Below, in pieces: positions 45,001-50,310 of a DNA stretch of 64,000 nt. This DNA is from Pseudoflavonifractor sp050943825. Its GTDB lineage: Bacteria; Bacillota; Clostridia; Oscillospirales; Oscillospiraceae. Under the pieces are notes generated by a model, which worked only from the letters and a program-made list of their open reading frames with translations, searched no databases and was not told the origin of the DNA. Position 1 is the first letter of the stretch; the number at the start of each line of letters is the position of its first letter. The position numbers and the translations under genes are program-made. The DNA lies in contig NZ_JBMNPX010000001.1 of the NCBI RefSeq assembly GCF_050943825.1, forward strand, positions 248,001 through 312,000, in the 5' to 3' direction.

Positions 45001-45770
45001 TGGTAGACATCCCGCCCGAGCACGTGGATTACTACCCGCCCTATAACCCGCCCAAGGATGACGTAGTCATCATTGACGAGAACGGCGTTCCTCTCACTCC
45101 CGTGCCTCCCGCTGATGCCGGTGCCTACACGGTCGCCGTCCAGGTGGACAAGGATGGACATTACACCATCGTCCCCATCGCGGTTGTGGAGAACGGCAAG
45201 ATTCTCTCCCTGGGCGATTCCAGCAAGCTCCAGCTCATTGACAACACCAAGGTCTTTGTGGACGTGGCTGCGTCCCTGTGGTACTCCCCCGCTGTGGCTT
45301 TCGTCAGCGCACGTGAGCTTCTCCTGGGCACCGGCGGCGGCTACTTCGCACCCGACGCCTCCGTAACCGGCGGCGAGCTGGTCACTGTCCTGTGGCGGCT
45401 GGCTGGCTGTCCCGCCGTGGAGGGCCAGGCTGGCACCGAGTGGTACGCCCAGGCCGCCCTGTGGGCCGCCTCCAAGTCCATCATCTCCAATGACTTTGAC
45501 GGCAGTCAGACCGCCACCCGCGCCGACGTGGCCAAGGCTCTGTATGCAATGGCCGGTGCACTGAATGCCAAGACGGATGTCTCCGGCTCTCTGAGTGGCT
45601 TTACCGATGTGGCCGCCATCCCTGAGGATGCCATGGAAGCCTTCCTCTACTGCCAGAACAGCGGTATCATCACCGGCAGACCTGACAATCAGCTCGCCCC
45701 CAACGCATCCCTCACCCGCGGTGAGCTCTCCGTCATGGTCCAGCGCTTCATCCTCTCTCTGCTCAAGTAA
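39078..45770 (+). CDS. giant S-layer-anchored surface protein with PHP metallohydrolase domain
   Basis: This protein has about 2,230 residues. A signal peptide ends near ASAAGE. About five beta-rich repeats of roughly 150 residues follow, the last four sharing a Y-[IL]-E-Y-Y-x-G and IYTFQF pattern. Ig-like modules come next. A PHP domain of the CehA/McbA kind carries LHSHT (His about 1013 and 1015), FTDHSNYFD, GPGHINTFN, FNHPG and NQDNHKG. A GldG-like region and two OB-fold modules follow, and three SLH repeats end the protein (FVDVAASLWY, ATRADVAKALYAMAG, FTDVAAIPED). It should be secreted, bound to secondary wall polymer, and cleave a phosphate ester or nucleic acid. ATG at 39078 fits the AAAGG site better than the ATG at 39069. 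Confidence 0.88.
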   Translation: MKRQLRKNLALLLSLAMLLTFFPAAASAAGEDAVYTKITELSELTDGQYVLVADTASGAKALGTNIGSKIGGTDVTFTEGSLTSDSSIPTWTVTVSGETATFYNSSNYLGYGSSGTNFTKPKEAYIWNIASNNDGTFRFIASGDENRLIAWQEANEQFGAYSINNTSGYVFDLLVFKAEGGGSTTDPGGDPDPQPGEPPIKAGDEVVFYMPDQQMAMSTTASGSKLAGQEATLENSILATAKDTAVFTVEANEEGQFTFSAGGKYLTSGETGNSLTMAETASEYSYWTLEEQGEGWLVKNVSAQFNGSAQYIEYYGGFTTYGYDSGNAGIYTFQFFLANDVKEPGSTPDPDPEGAELVETPANGDIVVIYYPTDGKVMGTESYTYNEKKDELVAVDGTLTDGLLTVPEGAAEFKVHVDENGHYTFESDAGYLYLDGTNVRLVAEQGEYTLFDLKKQETGSFIRSTNAQFSGKAQYLEYYGGYFTCYGMGSNTDIYTFQFYKTGTFNPSTGPIVGGDQVVIYNPGSGMALSANAKGTYYRAGVAFDPVTSVNSLTGDLVWDVSVNADGNYLFSNNGQKLSVNANNNSLPLDEVNDTWKIEAATTEGCYYLINVNRPNLYVEWFSQYSEFSTYNYSAANESIYAMQLIKVDYDGSEPGGEVEFPDAPFVIYNISSQGVLAGQDSNTTSPSVNNASATLSDGAVTPANGARVFTVETTSDGYYRFKNEHDGYLSSNGTGSNAFYLTEATQESDWAVSAYNGGYKLMSRVAKYNGKYDQYLEYYSGSYKTYSLYDSKPEDDKDIYTFQFYPVAEGVEITEGVVNIPGVTFGFLSDAYVGQDYTVTFTVDSVFGVADSLTAKYGETEAVLTEKDGTYSFTIPASALTKGGKLAVTVSGTDTKGVAISGSDEITVKDEPYILDVFPAVNDQTGDNKRPEIGFTFGNAGDKPTITLKVNDQDVTTTVDGSKVSYKPTADMADGKVTVTATVTREDSLSATRTWTFTIGTAQYQLYFGQLHSHTKEYSDGAGTLDEGLAYVAGLPESANVDFVAFTDHSNYFDSTSSANPEAALYDVTQMTEESKAKWDTYTGKVAAFNETYVGEIVALAGFEMTWSGGPGHINTFNTPGIVSRNNKTLNDKTADAGMKAYYALLSNENLVDSISQFNHPGTTFGNFSDFAYYDPIIDTRMYLVEVGNGEGAIGAGGYYPSYEQYIMALDKGWHLAPTNNQDNHKGSWGNANDARDVVLTDDFSQEGIYEAIRNYRVYATEDKNLEIHYTLNGQMLGSTIKEAETANIQVSVYDPDPSDSISKVEVVVNSGKVAYTWEDPAELSSGQLECTIPADYSYYFIRVTQGDGDLAVTAPVWIGEVVKLGVSSVECGTATPVTGEALTLTTTLFNSEASAATVKSITYTSGSETLYTDNTVRTIPASGTLAVDWSYIPDMARVMTITATAVIAQGDIEYSYSKSVTLDILDASQLVYIGIDASHYNEYVAGNYKDSMGNFSNLAAGYSVRTVQLNTSADLLAACENANDKYVALVLTAPSRRNGDSLRDPYLCYTTEELQAIADFNAAGGAVIVAGWGDYYESYKDFPAKDHMAAQQNLILEALGSHLRISDDELKDETYNGGQPQRLYLSSYNFNSFLLNRVEFDADNPHNNLYTELFSQYGGASIHVVDTDGQPTTVIPDTVTPVVYGFATSYSADDDKDNWGGLGEIPKYEYAEGDNRLMALATEDLGGGKGLIVVSGAAFLSNFEVQATIGDSNAEKNYSNYKICENLVNCLNPITISNIADVQAQKLEGIKYTVEGVVTSNASGFDKDTAFFDCIYVQDDTAGINAFPVAGSFKLGDKVRITGTTSSYQGERQLNVTSIEKIGEVTPLEPKLITTQEAAQSTYLGSLVKIQGVVVSFAEAQGSIQTIMVRDETGYDARVFIDGYITQNKEIENLAVGHEITVIGLSSYDNSFDGPAPRIRVRDRAEIVCGTEVVDIPPEHVDYYPPYNPPKDDVVIIDENGVPLTPVPPADAGAYTVAVQVDKDGHYTIVPIAVVENGKILSLGDSSKLQLIDNTKVFVDVAASLWYSPAVAFVSARELLLGTGGGYFAPDASVTGGELVTVLWRLAGCPAVEGQAGTEWYAQAALWAASKSIISNDFDGSQTATRADVAKALYAMAGALNAKTDVSGSLSGFTDVAAIPEDAMEAFLYCQNSGIITGRPDNQLAPNASLTRGELSVMVQRFILSLLK

Positions 45771-45787
45771 AACACAAGCATGACAGC

Positions 45788-45822
45788 CTTCGGGGCCGCC
45801 CTCACGGGCGGCCCCGAAGCCC
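45788..45822 (+). terminator. terminator after the surface protein gene
   Basis: CTTCGGGGCCGCCC pairs exactly with GGGCGGCCCCGAAG around a 4-nt loop, then CCCTTTTCCC. The T-run is modest. Confidence 0.75.
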
Positions 45823-45856
45823 TTTTCCCACACACTGATGACAAGGCAGGGATTCT

Positions 45857-47044
45857 ATGAAAAAACAGGACAACGCGCCCAGGAAGCTCCAGCTGCCCCA
45901 GCTCACACGTGGAAGGATTGTGTCCATTGCAGTCTCTCTTCTGGTTCTTATCCTGCTGGTGGGCTTTGGCGTCTATCTCAACACTCCCAACGAAGATGAC
46001 GTTCCCACCAGCGTGAGCCAGATGTCCTTTGCCGTGGCCCGGGTCAACGACGTACTGATGGACAACGCCGAGCCGGACGACTGGACCGAGGGCCGCAGGC
46101 TGGGCACCCAGCTGCTGGAGCTGGAGATCTGCTCCGGTGAGCACAAGGGCGAGTTTCTGGAGACCTACAACTATCTCAACGCCTACACCAACCTGGACGC
46201 CAAGGAGAACACCCGTCTCATTGTCCGGCTGGACTATGATGACGACGGCTCACTCTATGTGGTCAGCATCTTCAACTACGACCGCTGGCAGGTTGTGGGC
46301 CTCTTCGTCCTGGTCTTTGCCCTTGTCATGATTGTGGTGGGCGGCTGGAAGGGCGTCAAGGCCCTGCTGGGCCTGCTCTTCACCCTGGCCTGCGTCTGGT
46401 TCCTGCTGCTTCCCATGATGCTCCGGGGCGTCTCCCCTGTCCCTGCTACGGTAGCCATCATCGCCCTCACCACCGCCGCGTCCCTGCTGCTGCTGGACGG
46501 CCCCACACTCAAGACCCTGTGCGCCACTCTGGGCTGTGTGGGCGGCGTGGCGGTGGCCGGTATCTCGGCGGCCATTGTGGGCACTCTGACGCCCCTCAAC
46601 GGCTTCAACACGGACAACGCCGAGGCTCTGGTGCTCCAGGCCTCGGACGGCGGATTGCAGATCAGCGGGCTGCTGGTGTGCGGCATTCTCATCTCGTCCA
46701 TGGGCGCGGTGATGGACGTGGCTATGGCCATCGCCTCCTCCCTCCACGAGCTGCACACCCACACCCCGGAGCTCTCTCCCCTGGGTCTGTTCCGCTCCGG
46801 CATGAACATCGGCCGGGACGCCATGGGCACCATGGCCAACACCCTGATCCTTGCCTTTGCCGGCTCCTCCCTGAACACCCTGCTCCTCTTCCAGGTCTAC
46901 GACTACCCCGCCATACAGCTGCTCAACAGCGACCTGCTGAGCCTGGAGCTGCTCCAGGGCATCGCCGGGTCCATGGGCATCATCCTTACCGTCCCCATTG
47001 TGGCGGCCCTCAGCGGCTACATCATGGGCCGGAAGCGGAAGTAA
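45857..47044 (+). CDS. YibE/F family multispan membrane protein
   Basis: This 395-residue protein has one N-terminal helix (about 20-42), an extracytoplasmic segment of about 100 residues, and seven or so further helices. The family signature includes GWKGVKALLGLLFTLACVWF and SSMGAVMDVAMAIASSLHEL, followed by GRDAMGTMANTLILAFAGSS. YibE/F proteins are thought to be permeases, with the substrate unknown. It lies 86 bases after the surface protein gene, in the same direction, and the two form the block inserted between rnc and smc. Confidence 0.88.
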   Translation: MKKQDNAPRKLQLPQLTRGRIVSIAVSLLVLILLVGFGVYLNTPNEDDVPTSVSQMSFAVARVNDVLMDNAEPDDWTEGRRLGTQLLELEICSGEHKGEFLETYNYLNAYTNLDAKENTRLIVRLDYDDDGSLYVVSIFNYDRWQVVGLFVLVFALVMIVVGGWKGVKALLGLLFTLACVWFLLLPMMLRGVSPVPATVAIIALTTAASLLLLDGPTLKTLCATLGCVGGVAVAGISAAIVGTLTPLNGFNTDNAEALVLQASDGGLQISGLLVCGILISSMGAVMDVAMAIASSLHELHTHTPELSPLGLFRSGMNIGRDAMGTMANTLILAFAGSSLNTLLLFQVYDYPAIQLLNSDLLSLELLQGIAGSMGIILTVPIVAALSGYIMGRKRK

Positions 47045-47063
47045 ACGAGAACGGCATAAAAAC

Positions 47064-47096
47064 AGCGGGCGTACCGGATATTCCGGTACGCCCGCT
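47064..47096 (-). terminator. terminator downstream of the rnc tail copy
   Basis: CAGCGGGCGTACCGG pairs with CCGGTACGCCCGCTG around 5 nt. The T-run (TTTTTATG) is on the minus strand, so it acts mainly on leftward transcripts from rnc. It may also slow the convergent YibE/F transcript. Confidence 0.85.
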
Positions 47097-47105
47097 GTAC
47101 TGTAT

Positions 47106-47147
47106 TCAGCCTTTCAGCTTGGCGATGGCAGCCTTGGCCGCCACCTG
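47106..47147 (-). pseudogene. second copy of the rnc 3' end
   Basis: The minus strand again reads QVAAKAAIAKLKG and a stop, matching the last 13 codons of intact rnc except one residue. At the DNA level it differs at nine or so positions, nearly all silent: TGA for TAA, GGC for GGG, AAA for AAG, CTG for CTA, GCT for GCA, GCC for GCT. It has no start and ends just before the 47064-47096 terminator, so it may be the original gene end displaced by the element at 47148-47298. Confidence 0.75.
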
Positions 47148-47298
47148 CGCCCAGGCGGCGATGCCGCCCGGACGCTTATTTCCTTTTATCTGGCAGGGCG
47201 AAAATGCGCCCTGCCATCAAGATTCCAGCTACGCCGGAATCTTGGACGCCGCACAGCGGCGGCTCGCTCCCGCTCGCAGCCGAGCAGATAGCGGCCGT
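47148..47298 (-). repeat. short multi-hairpin element between the two rnc tails
   Basis: The 151-nt insert contains a GGCAGGGCG / CGCCCTGCC hairpin (47192-47215) and an AAGATTCC / GGAATCTT hairpin (47219-47243). It also holds CTTGGACGC (47241-47249), a 21-nt block at 47259-47279 (core GGCTCGCTCCCGCTCG), and GCGGCCGTT reaching the rnc stop. The last three parts recur in the same order next to trmFO. A 13-codon frame (MAGRIFALPDKRK) lies inside on the minus strand. Confidence 0.75.
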
Positions 47299-47970
47299 TT
47301 ACCCCTTTAGCTTGGCGATGGCTGCCTTAGCCGCCATCTGCTCGGCTTCCTTCTTGCTGCGCCCCTCTCCGGCTCCCACAGGGGCGCCGTTGAGCTCCAC
47401 CTCCACCTGGAAGCGCTTGGCATGGTCGGGGCCGGTGGAGCCCACCAGACGGTAGGCCAGCACCTGGCCGCTCTCCCGCTGGACCAGCTCCTGGAGCGCG
47501 GTCTTGTAGTCCCGGCTGCCGCTCTTCTCCTCTTCCCGGTCCAGAATGAAGCGCTGGATGATCTTCCGGGCGGAGCCGATGCCGCCGTCCAGATAGACCG
47601 CCGCCAGCACGGCCTCCACTGCGTCCGCCACGATGGACGGCCGCTCCCGGCCGCCGCCGGCGTCCTCGCCCTTGCCCAGCTTCAGGTAGGCCCCCAGCTC
47701 CAGCTGCTGGGCCACCTCCACCAGGCTGCCCTCACACACCAGGGCCGCCCGGGTACGGGTCAGGTCGCCCTCCGGCAGGTCCGGATGGGCCCGGTAGAGA
47801 TAGTCGGCGGTGACCATGCCCAGCACCGAGTCCCCCAGGAACTCCAGCCGCTCGTTGCTCTGAGCGCCGGTGTGCTTGTTCTCATTGGCGTAGGAGCTGT
47901 GAGTCAGTGCGTTCTCCAGCAGGGCCCGGTTCTGAAAGGTATAGCCCAGCTTCTCCTCCAGCTTCTCCAT
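47299..47970 (-). CDS. rnc: ribonuclease III
   Basis: The 223-residue protein has the RNase III signature NERLEFLGDSVLGM near residue 39, the second acidic pair in VADAVEAVLAAVYLDGG, and a C-terminal double-stranded RNA binding domain (DYKTALQELVQ to KKEAEQMAAKAAIAKLKG). It processes rRNA and structured RNAs. It follows acpP, which ends at its own terminator. Its stop codon abuts a hairpin-rich element followed by a second copy of its own tail. Confidence 0.97.
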   Translation of the reverse strand: MEKLEEKLGYTFQNRALLENALTHSSYANENKHTGAQSNERLEFLGDSVLGMVTADYLYRAHPDLPEGDLTRTRAALVCEGSLVEVAQQLELGAYLKLGKGEDAGGGRERPSIVADAVEAVLAAVYLDGGIGSARKIIQRFILDREEEKSGSRDYKTALQELVQRESGQVLAYRLVGSTGPDHAKRFQVEVELNGAPVGAGEGRSKKEAEQMAAKAAIAKLKG

Positions 47971-47984
47971 TTGTTTCCCTCCCA

Positions 47985-48020
47985 GTAAAAATCAAAGCCC
48001 CGCACCCGGCGGGGCTTTGA
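47985..48020 (-). terminator. intrinsic terminator after acpP
   Basis: On the minus strand TCAAAGCCCCG pairs with CGGGGCTTTGA and runs into TTTTTA. It lies 15 bases past the acpP stop and 15 bases before rnc, so rnc must rely on read-through or a promoter in this short gap. Confidence 0.85.
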
Positions 48021-48034
48021 CCTCGTTGCTTGCT

Positions 48035-48271
48035 TTATTCCTCGACTTTGCCCTGGAGATAGTGCACCAGATCGCCCACCGTCTTGATGGTGGCCACGTC
48101 GTCCTCGCTCATCTCCTCGATGCCGAACTCCTCCTCCAGGCCCATGGACAGCTCCACGATGTCCACGGAGTCGGCGCCCAGATCGTCCTCAAAGGAAGTG
48201 TCCATGGTAATGCTCTCAGGCTCTACGCTGAACTGTTCAGCCAGCAGTTCGGTCAGCTTGTTGAAAATCAT
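48035..48271 (-). CDS. acpP: acyl carrier protein
   Basis: The 78-residue acidic protein has the phosphopantetheine site DLGADSVDIVEL with Ser in DSVD, the usual four-helix pattern and a net negative charge. It carries fatty acyl intermediates. It follows plsX as in most bacteria and has its own strong promoter in the gap, so it can be made at a higher level than PlsX. Confidence 0.97.
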   Translation of the reverse strand: MIFNKLTELLAEQFSVEPESITMDTSFEDDLGADSVDIVELSMGLEEEFGIEEMSEDDVATIKTVGDLVHYLQGKVEE

Positions 48272-48325
48272 AACTATCGACTCCCAGTTATTTAATTGCC
48301 GCGCACGGCATCTCTTGCACTAAAA

Positions 48326-48354
48326 ATAATAGGCATATTCAGCCAGTGTGTCAA
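48326..48354 (-). promoter_or_regulatory. strong promoter of acpP
   Basis: On the minus strand a perfect TTGACA (48349-48354), 17 bases and TATTAT (48326-48331). The acpP start lies 55 bases downstream, preceded by CTGGGAG. Confidence 0.92.
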
Positions 48355-48443
48355 TAGCATTTCTAAAATTTTATGCCCTGCGCAACATTTCAAAACATTC
48401 TTCCCGCTTCTGACCGACACAATCCGGACATATGTCGCCTGAC

Positions 48444-49484
48444 TTACTCGGCGGCAGGCTTGTGCATGACGGGCAGGCGCATGTACTCCACGTTCTCGGT
48501 GATGTCGTCGATGATGCCGGAAGAGGCGAACTGCATGGCCTGGCGGATGGCGTTGCGGATGGCGTAGGCATCAGAGGATCCGTGGGCCTTGATGACCGGC
48601 TTGGAGATACCCACCAGGGCGGTGCCGCCCACCTCGCGGGAGTCCATCATCCGCTTGAAGTCCTTGATGCCATCCTTCACCAGCAGGGCGGCCAGCTTGG
48701 TGGTGATGCTCTTCATGAACATCTTCTTCAGCTCACCGGCCAGGAAGCTGCCGGCGCCCTCCATGGTTTTGAGGAAGATGTTGCCCGAGTAGCCGTCGGT
48801 GACGATGACGTCCACCGCGCCCAGAACGGCCTCCTTGCCCTCCACGTTGCCGGCAAAGTTGATGCGGCCCTCGGCGTCCGCCTTCTTGAGCAGCTTCCAG
48901 GTCTCCCGCTGCAGGTCGGTGCCCTTGGACTCCTCGGCGCCGATGTTCAGCAGGCCCACACGGGGCTCGGGACGGCCCATGACCCGCTCGGCGTAGTAGG
49001 AGCCCATGAAGGCGAACTGGAGCAGGTACTCGGGGGTGCACTCGGCGGTGGCGCCGCAGTCGATGAGCAGGGCGCCGCCCTTGGCCGTGGGCACCACGGG
49101 GCACATGGCCGCACGGCGGATGCCCTTCACCCGCTTGACCAGCAGGGTGGCCGCGGAGAGCAGGGCGCCGGTGCTGCCGGCGGAGACAAAGGCGTCTCCC
49201 TTCCCCTCCTTGAGCAGGTTCAGGCCCACAGTGAGGGAGGAGTCCTTCTTCTCCTTGAAGGCGGTGGCGGGGTTGTCGCAGATCTCCACCACCTCGGAGG
49301 CATGGGCGATTTCGATGCCGGCGGGCAGGTCCTTGATGCCGTCCTCGGCCAGGACGGCCAGGATGTCCTCACCACGGCCCACCAGAATCACCTCGGCTCC
49401 CAGCTCCTTCACCGCCCGCAGGGCGCCTCTGACGTTGGAAGCAGGGGCGTTATCGCCGCCCATGGCATCTACGATGATTTTCAT
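48444..49484 (-). CDS. plsX: phosphate acyltransferase PlsX
   Basis: This 346-residue protein starts with KIIVDAMGGDNAP and contains FVSAGSTGALLSAA, LLIDCGATAECTPEYLLQFA and NIGAEESKGTDL, the PlsX landmarks. It turns acyl-ACP into acyl-phosphate for phospholipid synthesis. The ATG at 49484 has GGGAGG seven bases upstream; five extra residues of a longer reading carry no site. The acpP gene follows. Upstream lies an XRE regulator gene, not the FapR or rpmF gene seen in many relatives. Confidence 0.96.
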   Translation of the reverse strand: MKIIVDAMGGDNAPASNVRGALRAVKELGAEVILVGRGEDILAVLAEDGIKDLPAGIEIAHASEVVEICDNPATAFKEKKDSSLTVGLNLLKEGKGDAFVSAGSTGALLSAATLLVKRVKGIRRAAMCPVVPTAKGGALLIDCGATAECTPEYLLQFAFMGSYYAERVMGRPEPRVGLLNIGAEESKGTDLQRETWKLLKKADAEGRINFAGNVEGKEAVLGAVDVIVTDGYSGNIFLKTMEGAGSFLAGELKKMFMKSITTKLAALLVKDGIKDFKRMMDSREVGGTALVGISKPVIKAHGSSDAYAIRNAIRQAMQFASSGIIDDITENVEYMRLPVMHKPAAE

Positions 49485-49510
49485 TTTGATTCCTCCCAAA
49501 ACTGTTTTCT

Positions 49511-49750
49511 TTATCTGTCCTCACGCAGAGGCCGCCGCTCGTCGGTCAGGCCCAGCAGATAGTCGGCGGAGACATTATAATGCTGGCAAATAACCGCCAG
49601 CTTTTCCAGCGTTGTCATCCGTGTCCCCTTTTCCATCTCGCTGATTTGGTTGACGCTGACATCCAGCAGCTCCGCCAGCACCTTCTGGGGCTGGCCGGTC
49701 TGCTTGCGCAGCTCCCGCATCCTCTGAGAAAAAATTTCTTTTGTGGTCAT
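49511..49750 (-). CDS. XRE-family transcriptional regulator
   Basis: The 79-residue protein is a single Cro/CI helix-turn-helix domain (QRMRELRKQTGQPQKVLAELL, then VSVNQISEMEKGTR and KLAVICQHYNVSADYLLGL), similar to clostridial SinR- or ImmR-like short repressors. It is transcribed away from the DUF6809-like gene across a 78-bp gap that holds twin palindromes, so it very likely represses one or both directions. It sits 26 bases upstream of plsX in the same direction, so plsX expression might also be influenced. Confidence 0.92.
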   Translation of the reverse strand: MTTKEIFSQRMRELRKQTGQPQKVLAELLDVSVNQISEMEKGTRMTTLEKLAVICQHYNVSADYLLGLTDERRPLREDR

Positions 49751-49767
49751 AAAATTCTCCTTGATTT

Positions 49768-49809
49768 TTCACTAATTAGATGATATCCTATTTTCATCTA
49801 ATTAGTGAA
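49768..49809. promoter_or_regulatory. twin CTAATTAG operators in the divergent promoter
   Basis: A perfect 16-bp inverted repeat, TTCACTAATTAGATGA and its complement, flanks a 10-bp spacer. Each arm contains its own 8-bp palindrome CTAATTAG (49772-49779 and 49798-49805), centres 26 bp apart. This suits cooperative binding of two repressor dimers from the adjacent XRE gene. Confidence 0.8.
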
Positions 49810-49828
49810 TTTCTGCGAGGTATTCTTT

Positions 49829-50083
49829 ATGACTGATTTACTGGAAGAGCTCTTTGAAGCAGAGCTGGAGCGTGGCAGACTGGATTTCAGCCATTCGCCC
49901 GACGCAGGCGCGCGGGAGCAGGCCCTTAACGCCTGTTACAGCCGCATCCATACCGCTCTCGGGCTGGAATTTCTCGACCGTCTCAACGACCTGGAGGCCG
50001 AAGCCGCCTACCACGAACGGCTGGTCTGCTTCCGCCACGGCTTCCGTCTGGCCATGCGGCTAGTGCTGGAAGCGGGCGTATAA
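49829..50083 (+). CDS. DUF6809-like small helical protein
   Basis: The 84-residue, mostly helical protein has the family's ends: LLEELFEAELERG at the start and FRHGFRLAMRLVLEA at the finish, with acidic helices between. Members are small clostridial proteins of unknown role. The ATG at 49829 follows GAGG at eight bases; a longer frame from 49805 would run into the operator. It is divergent from the XRE repressor gene and convergent with the trmFO tail copy, six bases away. The repressor pair and small-protein arrangement resembles a phage or mobile-element regulatory remnant, but nothing else supports that. Confidence 0.78.
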   Translation: MTDLLEELFEAELERGRLDFSHSPDAGAREQALNACYSRIHTALGLEFLDRLNDLEAEAAYHERLVCFRHGFRLAMRLVLEAGV

Positions 50084-50088
50084 TCCCC

Positions 50089-50159
50089 TTACTCCGTGTC
50101 CAGCTCCGCCAGCTTCTCCAGCGCCCGCTTGGACAGCTCGGCGTTCTTGTTCCGCTTGT
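50089..50159 (-). pseudogene. second copy of the trmFO 3' end
   Basis: The minus strand reads KRNKNAELSKRALEKLAELD and then TE and a stop, identical in protein to the last 22 codons of trmFO. In the 66-nt coding match only two bases differ (AAC for AAT and GAG for GAA), both silent. An in-frame TAA lies shortly upstream and there is no start, so it is not expressed as a gene. Confidence 0.85.
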
Positions 50160-50310
50160 CCCCACGAAATTATAATTTCGTGGGGGCCCCTTGATTCCAT
50201 CTCCTCGGGGCGAGTGAATCGCCCCTTCGGCAAGGTTTTCGCATTGCGAAAACGCTTGGACGCGCCCCCGGCGCGGCTCGCTCCCGCTCGCAGGGCAAGC
50301 GGCCGTTACC
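50160..50310 (-). repeat. short multi-hairpin element between the two trmFO tails
   Basis: The 151-nt insert holds a perfect 26-nt palindrome (50160-50185, half CCCCACGAAATTA), a GGGGCGA / TCGCCCC hairpin (50207-50225), and a GTTTTCGC / GCGAAAAC hairpin (50235-50253). CTTGGACGC follows (50255-50263), then the 21-nt block 50273-50293 shared with the rnc element, and GCGGCCGTT (50299-50307) next to the trmFO stop. CTTGGACGC and the 21-nt block are 18 bases apart, start to start, in both elements. Confidence 0.8.

Noticed and set aside
47064..47096. Terminator for the YibE/F gene
   Set aside because: The T-run is only on the minus strand, so it serves leftward transcripts from rnc; its effect on YibE/F transcription is doubtful.
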